Made by a program: the position numbers and the translations under genes. Shown in pieces: positions 1 to 6,600 of a DNA stretch of 11,222 bases (position 1 is its first letter; every line of letters begins with the position of its first letter). The DNA lies in the NCBI GenBank assembly GCA_900544905.1, contig UQXF01000098.1:1-11222 (forward strand), given 5' to 3'. The notes under the pieces were generated by a model. The model ran no database searches. It was not told the origin of the DNA and saw only the letters and a program-made list of their open reading frames with translations. The stretch comes from an uncultured Clostridium sp. GTDB lineage: Bacteria > Bacillota > Clostridia > Lachnospirales > Lachnospiraceae.

Positions 1-36
1 AGATCGTCGGCAGCGTCAGATGTGTATAAGAGACAG
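1..36 (+). other. Nextera/Tn5 sequencing adapter (not genomic)
   Basis: Positions 4-17 match the Nextera read-1 adapter tail and 18-36 are the 19-bp Tn5 mosaic end AGATGTGTATAAGAGACAG. This is library-construction sequence left on the contig. An open frame runs from an ATG inside it (position 22, giving the tell-tale peptide MYKRQ) into the first real gene, so that upstream start is an artefact. Genomic sequence begins at about 37. Confidence 0.97.
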
Positions 37-50
37 ATACTCACCTTACA

Positions 51-69
51 ATTATTGTTAAACAATAAT
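51..69. promoter_or_regulatory. Perfect AT-rich palindrome, candidate operator
   Basis: ATTATTGTT at 51-59 and AACAATAAT at 61-69 are exact inverted repeats around a single A. The palindrome ends 4 nt before the AAGGAGG ribosome binding site (74-80) of the first gene. It heads a unit that contains its own small HTH protein, so an autoregulatory operator is a reasonable inference. It could also be a weak RNA hairpin masking the ribosome binding site. The upstream promoter is cut off by the contig end. Confidence 0.45.
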
Positions 70-90
70 AATCAAGGAGGTGCATTAAGC

Positions 91-993
91 ATGAAATCTA
101 TTTTTACCTTTCCCTTTGAACCAATCGGGCTGGGGCTCAGAACGCTTTCCCTGTCCAGTGTTTATGGCAATATACTGGCTATTTTTCTGTATTGTATTCT
201 CTGTGGCAGCCCGGTATTTTATCTGCTTTACCGCAAAAAGAAACAGCGGGTAATAAAAGAAGATTGTATTCTCGTCATACTCAGTATTTGTCTGTTTGCC
301 GGAATCTTTCTTTTCATTAATCCGGGATACATCCGCTATATCAGCGTTCCTAACATGGCATCTGACAATTATCTGATTGCCATAGGCAGCACCCTTTGGT
401 CTCTTCTCATCTGCTATATCACTTTGAGAATTCTGCATGATGTGGAGCAAAAGGAGTCTATTAATCTCCTTCAGGCCTTACATGCTCTTCTGATTGTAAT
501 TATCATTTTTACTGTGATAAATATTCTCGGAATCCGTCTGTTTTCTCTAATTACAGAGATACAGCAGTTTGCCAGACAGAATACCGATATACTGCAGGAG
601 TTATCTATAACAGAGGATACAAATCTGACGCCAACCTACATCTGGTTTATTGTTAAATATGGATTAGACAATATCCCTTCTCTTCTGCTGTTATGGACCA
701 TTCATTTATCCATGAAATTAATCCGTACCCTGCAGAACGATTCCTTTAGTGAAGAAGCGGTAATTCTCTCAGAAAAATTAGGAATCCGCTGTAAAAATGT
801 AGTAATCGCCATCAGTCTGCTGATTGTCATTACAAATGTCCTGCAGATACTGTTTTCCCGGCTTCTATTAAGCAGTCAGTATCAAATTCTCATTCCGATT
901 GATTCGCTTATACTGGTATTTATCATTTTGCTATTGTCCCGAAAGATTTCCGAAAGCCGGACATTAAAAATGGATAATGACAGTTTTATCTAG
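91..993 (+). CDS. Multi-pass membrane protein, DUF2975-like C-terminal half
   Basis: A 300-aa integral membrane protein of unknown function. About seven hydrophobic segments can be read (roughly residues 25-47, 58-76, 94-113, 128-155, 181-207, 235-258 and 266-284), joined by short charged loops. The last ~110 residues resemble the DUF2975 layout: a loop with NDSFSEEAV before the penultimate helices and an ending of the form LSRKISESRTLKMDNDSFI, comparable to the charged Glu-Asn-Asp tail of that family. The N-terminal half is additional. The start at 91 is chosen because AAGGAGG lies at 74-80. The stop overlaps the ribosome binding site of the next gene, an HTH of the YozG type that commonly partners DUF2975 proteins. 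The family assignment is inference from pattern; membrane topology is well supported. No catalytic motif is seen. Confidence 0.8.
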   Translation: MKSIFTFPFEPIGLGLRTLSLSSVYGNILAIFLYCILCGSPVFYLLYRKKKQRVIKEDCILVILSICLFAGIFLFINPGYIRYISVPNMASDNYLIAIGSTLWSLLICYITLRILHDVEQKESINLLQALHALLIVIIIFTVINILGIRLFSLITEIQQFARQNTDILQELSITEDTNLTPTYIWFIVKYGLDNIPSLLLLWTIHLSMKLIRTLQNDSFSEEAVILSEKLGIRCKNVVIAISLLIVITNVLQILFSRLLLSSQYQILIPIDSLILVFIILLLSRKISESRTLKMDNDSFI

Positions 994-1004
994 GAGGGAG
1001 TTTT

Positions 1005-1232
1005 ATGGCAATTCAGGTACATTTAGAAGAGGTTCTGAAAAAAAATCATATGACTTCCAAAGAGTTATGCGCACTAATTGGCATTACGGAAGCCAATTTA
1101 TCCATTCTAAGAAGTGGAAAAGCCAAGGGCGTCCGTTTCGGAACCATAAATAAAATTTGTTTCCACTTAAATTGCGATGTGGGAGATATTTTAAAATTTG
1201 ACGGTAATTTAGACGAGGAGGAAGATGTATGA
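1005..1232 (+). CDS. YozG-type Cro/CI helix-turn-helix regulator
   Basis: A 75-aa protein that is essentially one Cro/CI-type HTH domain (HTH_26/YozG type). The segment TSKELCALIGITEANLSILR at about residues 17-36 is the helix-turn-helix. It is followed by the family-typical KAKGVRF turn and a C-terminal IC-x-LNCDVGDIL stretch. The Shine-Dalgarno AGGAGGGAG overlaps the stop codon of the upstream membrane gene, and its own stop overlaps the next start in an ATGA junction (1229-1232), so all three genes are translationally coupled. It probably binds DNA as a dimer. The palindrome at 51-69 is a candidate target, which is inference. In this family the adjacent membrane protein is thought to act with the regulator, but the signal is unknown. 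Confidence 0.9.
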   Translation: MAIQVHLEEVLKKNHMTSKELCALIGITEANLSILRSGKAKGVRFGTINKICFHLNCDVGDILKFDGNLDEEEDV

Positions 1233-2152
1233 AGCATTTAATAGCTTTATTCTTTAAGAAATTTAATGGTTATTTTGGCACCAGCAAAGCCAAAAAGCAA
1301 ATAGCGCTCCTGTTTACAGGAATACTTCTGGTTTCATCCACTACCGGATGCCAGTTAGCTGATGCAGATATGCGTTCTTCAAATGATACGTTAATCGGTG
1401 TATATGTCACAAGAGAATTTATTGACCCTGCTGTCGGGGAAGAGCATTATTATACTTCCTCTTTTGAATCTGTAATTGAAAAAAGAACAGATGGCAACAG
1501 GGTATATGGAAATTTAGACAAAGAAAACGAAACCATTTCCTTTCCCGGCATCAATGGATTTGCACTATTATGCATTCAACAGGAAGAGGATGGAAACACA
1601 TATATGAAAACAATTAACGAATTTTTTTCTGACACAAACACATCCATTATAAATGATAGTTACGAAGTCAGCGGTACCTTATACTATTCCGATGAAGGGG
1701 AAGACCTGATTCTCTATATGCATCCAATTTACGAAACGGCAAACGGAGAAGTTTATCTGATATCCCAGCTTGGCGGTACCCTCCTCTCACAGGGAGGAGA
1801 TATCAGTACCTCCTTTTCAAGCTCCGAATCCAGTACAGCAGACGGCAGTACAACAGAATCCAGTTATCGCAAGTTTACCGTGTCTGTAAAGGAAGCCACC
1901 CCTGTTGAGAAAATAATATTTACACAGTTTGATAGCAAGGGAAATGTTTTGCAGGAGGATACTTATACATCTGCAAATATGCCGGAAAGCTACTCCCGAA
2001 AAAAGGGCAGTGCCTATATTCTTGTTACTTCTACTGATTTGGATGGAACCATAACCTATGACATTATCAACCAGGAGGATGGGGCATTTCCACTCTACCT
2101 TCCAACGGATGATATTCTTTGCCAGGAAGTATCGATTGATATTGAAGATTAA
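1229..2152 (+). CDS. Putative exported lipoprotein, unknown function
   Basis: A 307-aa protein with a basic N-terminus (K10, K11, K20, K22, K23), a hydrophobic stretch at about 24-37 and Cys41 in the context SSTTGC, suggesting a lipoprotein signal peptide. Thr at position -3 is not the usual Leu, so lipidation is likely rather than certain. The mature part is acidic, with a Ser/Thr-rich linker at about residues 193-215 separating an N-terminal region from a small C-terminal region (about 216-307) that reads as beta-rich. No enzymatic motif is recognised. The start overlaps the upstream HTH stop by 4 nt, with GAGGAGGA at 1215-1222 as ribosome binding site, so it is the third gene of the unit starting at 91. 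It could be the effector or the extracellular sensor of that unit; nothing in the sequence decides this. Confidence 0.8.
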   Translation: MKHLIALFFKKFNGYFGTSKAKKQIALLFTGILLVSSTTGCQLADADMRSSNDTLIGVYVTREFIDPAVGEEHYYTSSFESVIEKRTDGNRVYGNLDKENETISFPGINGFALLCIQQEEDGNTYMKTINEFFSDTNTSIINDSYEVSGTLYYSDEGEDLILYMHPIYETANGEVYLISQLGGTLLSQGGDISTSFSSSESSTADGSTTESSYRKFTVSVKEATPVEKIIFTQFDSKGNVLQEDTYTSANMPESYSRKKGSAYILVTSTDLDGTITYDIINQEDGAFPLYLPTDDILCQEVSIDIED

Positions 2153-2192
2153 TGAAAACACAATTTATAACCGATTAGAGATATACAAAACA

Positions 2193-2266
2193 AAGGGAAA
2201 GACTGACAAAGTGATATGCCCCTGTCAGCCAGACAGGTATCCTATCATAGTCAGAACCTTTCCCTT
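2193..2266. terminator. Nested 74-nt imperfect stem-loop between convergent genes
   Basis: The stem can be folded from outside in: AAGGGAAAG (2193-2201) with CTTTCCCTT (2258-2266); CTGAC (2203-2207) with GTCAG (2250-2254); GTGATA (2211-2216) with TATCAT (2243-2248, one G-T pair); and CCTGTC (2221-2226) with GACAGG (2232-2237) around the loop AGCCA. Both flanks are T-rich when read outward, so it can serve as a bidirectional terminator for the genes ending at 2152 and 2321. Its length and layered symmetry also fit a small palindromic repeat element. The rest of the 2153-2320 gap shows nothing else. Confidence 0.55.
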
Positions 2267-2320
2267 ATTCGTTTATTCTGATATAGTGATTATAAATTCC
2301 TCAACTTATCATTTAAATCA

Positions 2321-3724
2321 TCATCTACTGTCTTTGCTCTCAATCTCATAACCATCGATTTCAAAATTCCCATTATCAAAACGAAGATTAAATTTTATGC
2401 ATATCGGTTCATATGGTAAGGAATCTTCCAGTTCTATCCGGGGTATGACATCCATTTGCATTGTCTCAGCATCAAATCCCATATCGTCTTCAAAATTTAC
2501 AACTCCCATATATGTGTCTGCCCAATCAGGCAATTCCTGCTCCCATAAAACATTTTCACTATTATCTAAAAAAGCAATTGTCCTGTTTTTCTCATCATAG
2601 GAATAATGAATTGCGTCCTGCATATCCTGTAAATAATCATCATACAAATAAACATTCCACATTTGTTCGTAATCACAAACCCATAGTGCATACCTTCGTA
2701 TTGAGCCTGTATAAGTCCGCAGACTGATTATTACCTCATCCTTCCCATCACCATCCACATCATATACATTTAACTTTGGCAGTTCCTGATAAAAATTGCG
2801 AAAGTTGGATTCAATCAGTACTTTTTCACCCCTTATGTAAACAAGCATTGCTGTCTGCCCACCTGCACTAAGCCCATATAACCGTACATTCTCATCAAAC
2901 CAATTCAATAAAATCAACGAATCATTCTGATAAGAGTCTGAAGAAGGATATGTATTGCAGGCATTTAACATATCATCTGTTATATCATCCAATCTTTTGT
3001 GAAAAATGAATGGATTCTCACTGACTTCACCTGTTTCTTCTAAGTTTTCCTCCAATTCATTTAAGAACGCTTTATATTTTTCTATCGGTGTATCGTAACA
3101 AAACGGACCTGTCTCATCCAGCCACCTGTCACTGATGTTTCCTGCCTCAATTGAATAACCAAATGTGCTTCCTTCCACCTCAAAGTTTTCACATCCACTA
3201 ACATATTGGTCATCATACTGATACAATTCATTAAACCGCATAACCATATTCTGCAGTTTTTGAGCTGTTTCATCTGTGTTATCCAGTACAAGGCAAGGTG
3301 CCATAGACGACTCTAATACTTCACACTCATTCTCATTATTTATTTCAAGCTCCTGCTGTTTCATGCAATAAATTAAAGTCTTTTGCGCATAATTATCCCG
3401 ATAAGTCCAATCAAGCCAAATCTCTTCTCCCTCTATTGGATATGCATACGCCATAAATCGAATATCACTGTTTTCCTTGTCCTGTAGCTCTACTGCAGGA
3501 CATTTCAGTTCGCGTTGTGCTTCCACCTCTCCATCTGTATGGGCAATATATGTAAATTCGTTTATGATTTGAAAATCTTTTTTATATGCCTGCTCCATAT
3601 AGGTTAAAATATCACTACTGTCCGGTCTGTTTTTTAGTGATATAAAAATAAAAATCCGTATAATAATTCCTATAATTGCAACAATGGCTATAATTAACTT
3701 GATTCCTTTTGAAAGCCTGCCCAT
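2321..3724 (-). CDS. Membrane-anchored extracytoplasmic protein with DxDGDG loop
   Basis: A 467-aa protein, not recognised as a named family. Residues 8-30 form one hydrophobic helix after a short basic start (K6, K9), with no lipobox or clear cleavage site, so it is probably a signal anchor with the rest outside the cell. The exported part is strongly acidic and rich in Tyr and Asn. Residues 322-330 read DVDGDGKDE followed by VIISL, the calcium-loop pattern of FG-GAP/VCBS-like beta-propeller blades and similar repeats; only one clear copy is visible. Ribosome binding site AAGGGGAA lies at 3730-3737. The gene begins 37 nt after the aminotransferase stop on the same strand, so readthrough from that unit is possible, although no functional link is apparent. 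It converges on the lipoprotein gene across a stem-loop. Confidence 0.8.
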   Translation of the reverse strand: MGRLSKGIKLIIAIVAIIGIIIRIFIFISLKNRPDSSDILTYMEQAYKKDFQIINEFTYIAHTDGEVEAQRELKCPAVELQDKENSDIRFMAYAYPIEGEEIWLDWTYRDNYAQKTLIYCMKQQELEINNENECEVLESSMAPCLVLDNTDETAQKLQNMVMRFNELYQYDDQYVSGCENFEVEGSTFGYSIEAGNISDRWLDETGPFCYDTPIEKYKAFLNELEENLEETGEVSENPFIFHKRLDDITDDMLNACNTYPSSDSYQNDSLILLNWFDENVRLYGLSAGGQTAMLVYIRGEKVLIESNFRNFYQELPKLNVYDVDGDGKDEVIISLRTYTGSIRRYALWVCDYEQMWNVYLYDDYLQDMQDAIHYSYDEKNRTIAFLDNSENVLWEQELPDWADTYMGVVNFEDDMGFDAETMQMDVIPRIELEDSLPYEPICIKFNLRFDNGNFEIDGYEIESKDSR

Positions 3725-3761
3725 AACACTTCCCCTTCATTCTTCTCTGCCTTTCATCCTA

Positions 3762-4871
3762 TCATATATCTAATGCAGCTTCAAGCTTCACCCCCAGCTT
3801 TCTCAATGTGGCATCCAGCGCATGCAGTGTTTCTTTCATATTTTCCCCGGTACAGTTATATCCCATATGCCCAATTCGGATTACCTCGCCAGCCATCACG
3901 TCAAAGGAGCCTGCCAGCATAATATTATAATCCTCCCGCATTGTCTTTAAAATCTCCGACGCAGTGACGCCTCCCGGCACCGTAAATACCGTCACAGTAT
4001 TGGAATATCCGTTCTCTGCGTACAGATGCAGTCCCGCACGGGTTAACGCTTCTCTGGTCTTGGCTGCAATTTCTGCATGGCGTTTTAAAATATCCTTATC
4101 GGCTTTTATATTTTCCAATGCCTGTCTCAGACCATAAATGTCGCTGATTGGCATGGAGTACGGAAACCATTTATTCTCATAATAATTTTTGAAGGTCAGC
4201 AGATTTCCGTAAAAGGATGCAATCTGTGTCTTCCGGCTTTCCATTGCCTGCTTTGCCTCCTCACTGATGGTTACCAGAGTCAGTCCAATAGGGCAGGAAA
4301 TCGCTTTCTGGGAGCCGCCGCAAAGAATATCAATCCTCGATGCATCCACATTTACTTCATTGCCAAACATTCCGGATACCGAATCTACCACCGTTAAAAT
4401 ACCGTACTCCTTTAACAGCGGACAAATGGTGGAAATATCATTTAACATACCGCTTGGGGTATCACAATGTACTACCGTTGCATATTTAAAATCCGAGTCC
4501 TTCTCCAAAAACTTCCTTAAGGGTTCTGCCTCGATTTCTCTTTTATAATCCGTTGTATATAAAACCGGCTCTCCGCCGTATATGCTGACAAAGTCTGCAA
4601 AGCCCTTGCCAAATACTCCATTGTCCAAAACCAGTACCCGGTCTCCCAGTTCCGTCAGGGAAGCCACTGCCGCCTCCAAGCCTAAGATACCTTCCCCGCT
4701 GAGAATCAGGCTTTCATTTTTTGTATGCAAAAGGCTGCTGTACAGTTCACAGGTTTCCTTATAAAAATCATAGAAATCCATGTCCAAATCCGGATTGCCG
4801 GTTTCCATGCTTCTTGCCATTCTGACATTTTCTGCCACCATGGTTGGTCCCGGCGTCATCATCTTATACAT
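3762..4871 (-). CDS. Class V aminotransferase, AGT / pyridoxamine-pyruvate type
   Basis: A 369-aa full-length PLP-dependent fold-type I enzyme of the alanine-glyoxylate/serine-pyruvate aminotransferase group. Visible signatures are TPGPT at 6-10, VVDSVSG at 162-168 (Asp163 for the PLP ring nitrogen), GGSQKA at 185-190 (Lys189 as the Schiff-base lysine) and IRIGHMG at 331-337 (Arg332 for the substrate carboxylate). Two places depart from typical AGTs: SGEG at 58-61, where SGSG or SGTG is usual, and HCDTPSG at 135-141 in place of HxETSTG. As I recall, pyridoxamine-pyruvate aminotransferase carries a distinctive Glu at the first of these positions. With an ECF vitamin transporter component 71 nt upstream in the same unit and a B6 kinase divergently placed, a role converting pyridoxamine to pyridoxal is a good hypothesis; ordinary alanine, serine or glyoxylate transamination remains the alternative. 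Ribosome binding site AAAGGATGAG precedes the start. Confidence 0.9.
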   Translation of the reverse strand: MYKMMTPGPTMVAENVRMARSMETGNPDLDMDFYDFYKETCELYSSLLHTKNESLILSGEGILGLEAAVASLTELGDRVLVLDNGVFGKGFADFVSIYGGEPVLYTTDYKREIEAEPLRKFLEKDSDFKYATVVHCDTPSGMLNDISTICPLLKEYGILTVVDSVSGMFGNEVNVDASRIDILCGGSQKAISCPIGLTLVTISEEAKQAMESRKTQIASFYGNLLTFKNYYENKWFPYSMPISDIYGLRQALENIKADKDILKRHAEIAAKTREALTRAGLHLYAENGYSNTVTVFTVPGGVTASEILKTMREDYNIMLAGSFDVMAGEVIRIGHMGYNCTGENMKETLHALDATLRKLGVKLEAALDI

Positions 4872-4942
4872 ACTCTCATCCTTTCTAATTTTTGTTCTTA
4901 TGCTTTTGCCACGCCCGCTGCCGGCTTTAGCACGCTGCTCCT

Positions 4943-5500
4943 CTATTCCTCCACAGAACGGAGCCCTCTCTCAAGGGGTGTTATAATGATAAATACAATA
5001 ACAGCAGCCACTGTAATCTGGATAATATTTCCCGGCACGGATTTTAAGGCAGCTGCCACTCCGCTTCCCATTACAAAGCCTTCAAATATGAAATATCCAG
5101 CCAGCTTTATTGCCAGCGCCACAAGAACAGCAGCAATCTTTGAGCCAAAGCTCTTCCGGTTCTCGCAGATTGCTCCCACTGCAAAGCCCATCAGACCACA
5201 GGTGATAATTGTACATGGCGCCCATGCAGCCCAGCCGCTTAAAATATCAAACAATCCCATTCCAAGCGCTCCGGCTAATGCTCCCGTGCGTTTTCCGTAA
5301 ACCATAGCTGCCACAAACAACGGTATGTTCCCTAAATGAATCAGACCGCCTGCACCGCCAAAGCTTGGAATCTGGATATTTACAAATGCGGTAAACACCA
5401 GTGTAAGGGCTACAAACATTGCATCCCGCGCAATTTGCTTTGCCTGGCTCTTTGCCTTGTTATCTGTTTTCAGTTTTTGATTCTCTACTACTTTTTCCAT
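4943..5500 (-). CDS. ECF transporter S component, predicted B6 vitamer (PdxU2/HmpT-like)
   Basis: A 185-aa substrate-capture subunit of an energy-coupling factor importer. After a charged cytoplasmic N-terminus (1-23) there are about six hydrophobic segments. The loop GGLIHLGNIP (51-60), then VYGKRTGALAGALGMGLFD (67-85), is characteristic of the riboflavin/HMP/pyridoxine-type S components. No ATPase (EcfA/EcfA') or EcfT gene is adjacent, so it should share the cell's common energising module (group II ECF). The substrate is predicted from context only: its downstream partner is a PLP enzyme and its divergent neighbour is a B6 kinase. HMP or another small heterocycle is the main alternative. 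Start ATG is at 5498-5500, preceded by AAGAGGTAGAG. Confidence 0.88.
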   Translation of the reverse strand: MEKVVENQKLKTDNKAKSQAKQIARDAMFVALTLVFTAFVNIQIPSFGGAGGLIHLGNIPLFVAAMVYGKRTGALAGALGMGLFDILSGWAAWAPCTIITCGLMGFAVGAICENRKSFGSKIAAVLVALAIKLAGYFIFEGFVMGSGVAAALKSVPGNIIQITVAAVIVFIIITPLERGLRSVEE

Positions 5501-5534
5501 TATTCTCTACCTCTTTTCTTCTAATCTGTGTTGT

Positions 5535-5563
5535 ACTATACCCTCTGTTTGGCACTTTTAAAA
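5535..5563 (-). promoter_or_regulatory. Putative promoter of the ECF/aminotransferase unit
   Basis: Read on the minus strand, TATAGT (5535-5540) is a good -10 box. The position 17 nt upstream (5558-5563) holds TTTTAA, a poor -35. The CTGCCAG palindrome overlaps this weak -35 and another half-box lies in the spacer, which fits a promoter needing an activator or blocked by a repressor. The assignment is by inspection only. Confidence 0.45.
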
Positions 5564-5597
5564 CTGCCAGTTTTAACATTTTTGACAGTGCCAGTTT
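5548..5597. promoter_or_regulatory. Cluster of CTGCCAGT-like operator boxes
   Basis: Three related boxes lie in the divergent region: TTTGGCACTTTT (5548-5559, inverted), the perfect 7-1-7 palindrome AAAACTGCCAGTTTT (5560-5574), and CAGTGCCAGTTT (5586-5597). The shared TGCCAGTTT core of the last two is spaced 24 nt, so they would face the same side of the helix, while TGGCACT and AGTGCCA are mutually inverted. A fourth partial copy, ACTGGCA, is at 5665-5671. The mix of direct and inverted repeats is what a MocR/PdxR-type regulator of vitamin B6 genes might bind, but the regulator is not encoded here and its identity is inference. Confidence 0.5.
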
Positions 5598-5608
5598 ATT
5601 TTCATTCT

Positions 5609-5637
5609 TTTACTTGCATTTTTTTCATAAATATACT
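5609..5637 (+). promoter_or_regulatory. Sigma-A-type promoter of the B6 kinase gene
   Basis: TTTACT at 5609-5614 and TATACT at 5632-5637 are separated by exactly 17 nt. Transcription would begin near 5644, giving a leader of about 120 nt that contains the long hairpin at 5670-5732. The operator-like boxes end 11 nt upstream of the -35. Confidence 0.65.
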
Positions 5638-5669
5638 ATCTTAAGTACGAAACTTTACACCAGCACTGG

Positions 5670-5732
5670 CAATTGCAAAACTCTCTGTTTTCAAATGCAT
5701 AGTTGTGCAATATAAACAGAGTTTTGCAATTG
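5670..5732 (+). promoter_or_regulatory. Long 5'-UTR hairpin before the B6 kinase
   Basis: CAATTGCAAAACTC...TGTTT (5670-5690) pairs with AAACAGAGTTTTGCAATTG (5714-5732): 19 base pairs with a single 2-nt bulge around a 23-nt loop that contains a further TGCA/TGCA pairing. There is no U-tract after it, so it is not a standard terminator. A second small hairpin (ACTG/CAGT, 5733-5746) leads directly to the ribosome binding site AAAGGAGAAGG. It may control translation or stability, or as DNA be an operator with two distant half-sites. It matches no riboswitch class I know. Confidence 0.6.
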
Positions 5733-5765
5733 ACTGTTACCCCAGTTGAAAAAGGAGAAGGACTT

Positions 5766-6596
5766 ATGAAAAAGCAGCCTTCCATTGCAATTGTAAATGA
5801 TATATCCGGTTTTGGCCGTTGTTCTGTTACAGTGGCACTTCCGATTCTCTCTGCAATGAAAATACAGTGCGGCATTGTTCCCACAGCAATTTTGTCCAAT
5901 CACACAGAATACCCGGATTATTCCCTGTTGGACTTCACACCCTACATGGAGGAATATCTGAATAAATGGAAAAAGCTTGCATTTTCCTTTGATGGAATTT
6001 ATACCGGATTCCTTGGCTCTGCCAGACAGCTTGCCATTATTACGGAAATGTTTCAGGAGTTTTCCTTTGAAAACCGGATTGTAGACCCGGTTATGGGAGA
6101 CCATGGAGTCATCTACGATTCCTACACGGATGACATGTGCCAGTCCATGAAACAGCTGGTGGCACACTCCACCCTCACTACCCCCAATGTAACAGAGCTG
6201 TGTATTCTCACTGACCAGCCCTATCATGAAGCCATAACCGAAGAAAAAATTTTTGATATGTGTGAAAAGCTTGCCCAAAATGGTGCAAAGCAGATTGTTG
6301 TAACAGGGATTGAAAAAGAAAACCAGATTGGCAACGCCATCTATGAAAATGGCAATTTTGAAATATTGTACGAGACAAAAATTCTCCCGCTCCGGCCGGG
6401 AACAGGAGATGTATTTGCCTCCATTTTAGCAGGGGGAAGTTTACATAACATTCCTCTGAGAGAATCTGTAAAGACAGCTTCCCGATTTATCCGCACCTGT
6501 CTCACCACTTCTTCCAAGCTGGAGATTCCAATTAATGACGGAGTGTGCTTCGAGGAACATCTGGAAATGCTATTATCTATGGGCAATTGGCAATAA
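5766..6596 (+). CDS. pdxY: Pyridoxamine/pyridoxal kinase (PdxY/PdxK type)
   Basis: A 276-aa full-length ribokinase-fold enzyme that phosphorylates pyridoxal, pyridoxamine or pyridoxine at the 5' position with ATP in the cytoplasm, feeding PLP salvage. Visible motifs are NDISGFGRCS (11-20) at the substrate side, VDPVMGD (106-112), TPNVTE (139-144) and the anion hole RPGTGD (210-215) with Asp215 as catalytic base. The pattern is that of the PdxY/PdxK group rather than of ThiD or sugar kinases. The ATG at 5766 follows AAAGGAGAAGG at a proper distance; an in-frame ATG at 5703 lies inside the leader hairpin and has no ribosome binding site. The gene diverges from the ECF S component/aminotransferase unit, consistent with a B6 salvage cluster. 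Its stop is only 4 nt from the stop of the convergent gene, leaving no room for a terminator between them. Confidence 0.92.
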   Translation: MKKQPSIAIVNDISGFGRCSVTVALPILSAMKIQCGIVPTAILSNHTEYPDYSLLDFTPYMEEYLNKWKKLAFSFDGIYTGFLGSARQLAIITEMFQEFSFENRIVDPVMGDHGVIYDSYTDDMCQSMKQLVAHSTLTTPNVTELCILTDQPYHEAITEEKIFDMCEKLAQNGAKQIVVTGIEKENQIGNAIYENGNFEILYETKILPLRPGTGDVFASILAGGSLHNIPLRESVKTASRFIRTCLTTSSKLEIPINDGVCFEEHLEMLLSMGNWQ

Positions 6597-6600
6597 CGTC

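Noticed and set aside
22..90. In-frame upstream extension of the first gene, starting MYKRQ
   Set aside because: The ATG lies inside the Nextera adapter; the real start at 91 has AAGGAGG at the proper distance.
2058..2351. 97-codon plus-strand open frame across the end of the lipoprotein gene and the gap
   Set aside because: It overlaps the 3' end of a real gene in another frame, passes through the stem-loop and has no ribosome binding site.
4725..5300. 191-codon plus-strand open frame
   Set aside because: It is antisense to the ECF component and aminotransferase genes, has no ribosome binding site and no recognisable features.
5703..5765. Upstream in-frame ATG for the B6 kinase
   Set aside because: It lies in the hairpin loop, lacks a ribosome binding site and adds residues outside the kinase fold.
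5691..6278. 195-codon minus-strand open frame
   Set aside because: It is antisense to the B6 kinase, whose motifs are unmistakable, and has Cys/His-rich composition typical of a shadow frame.
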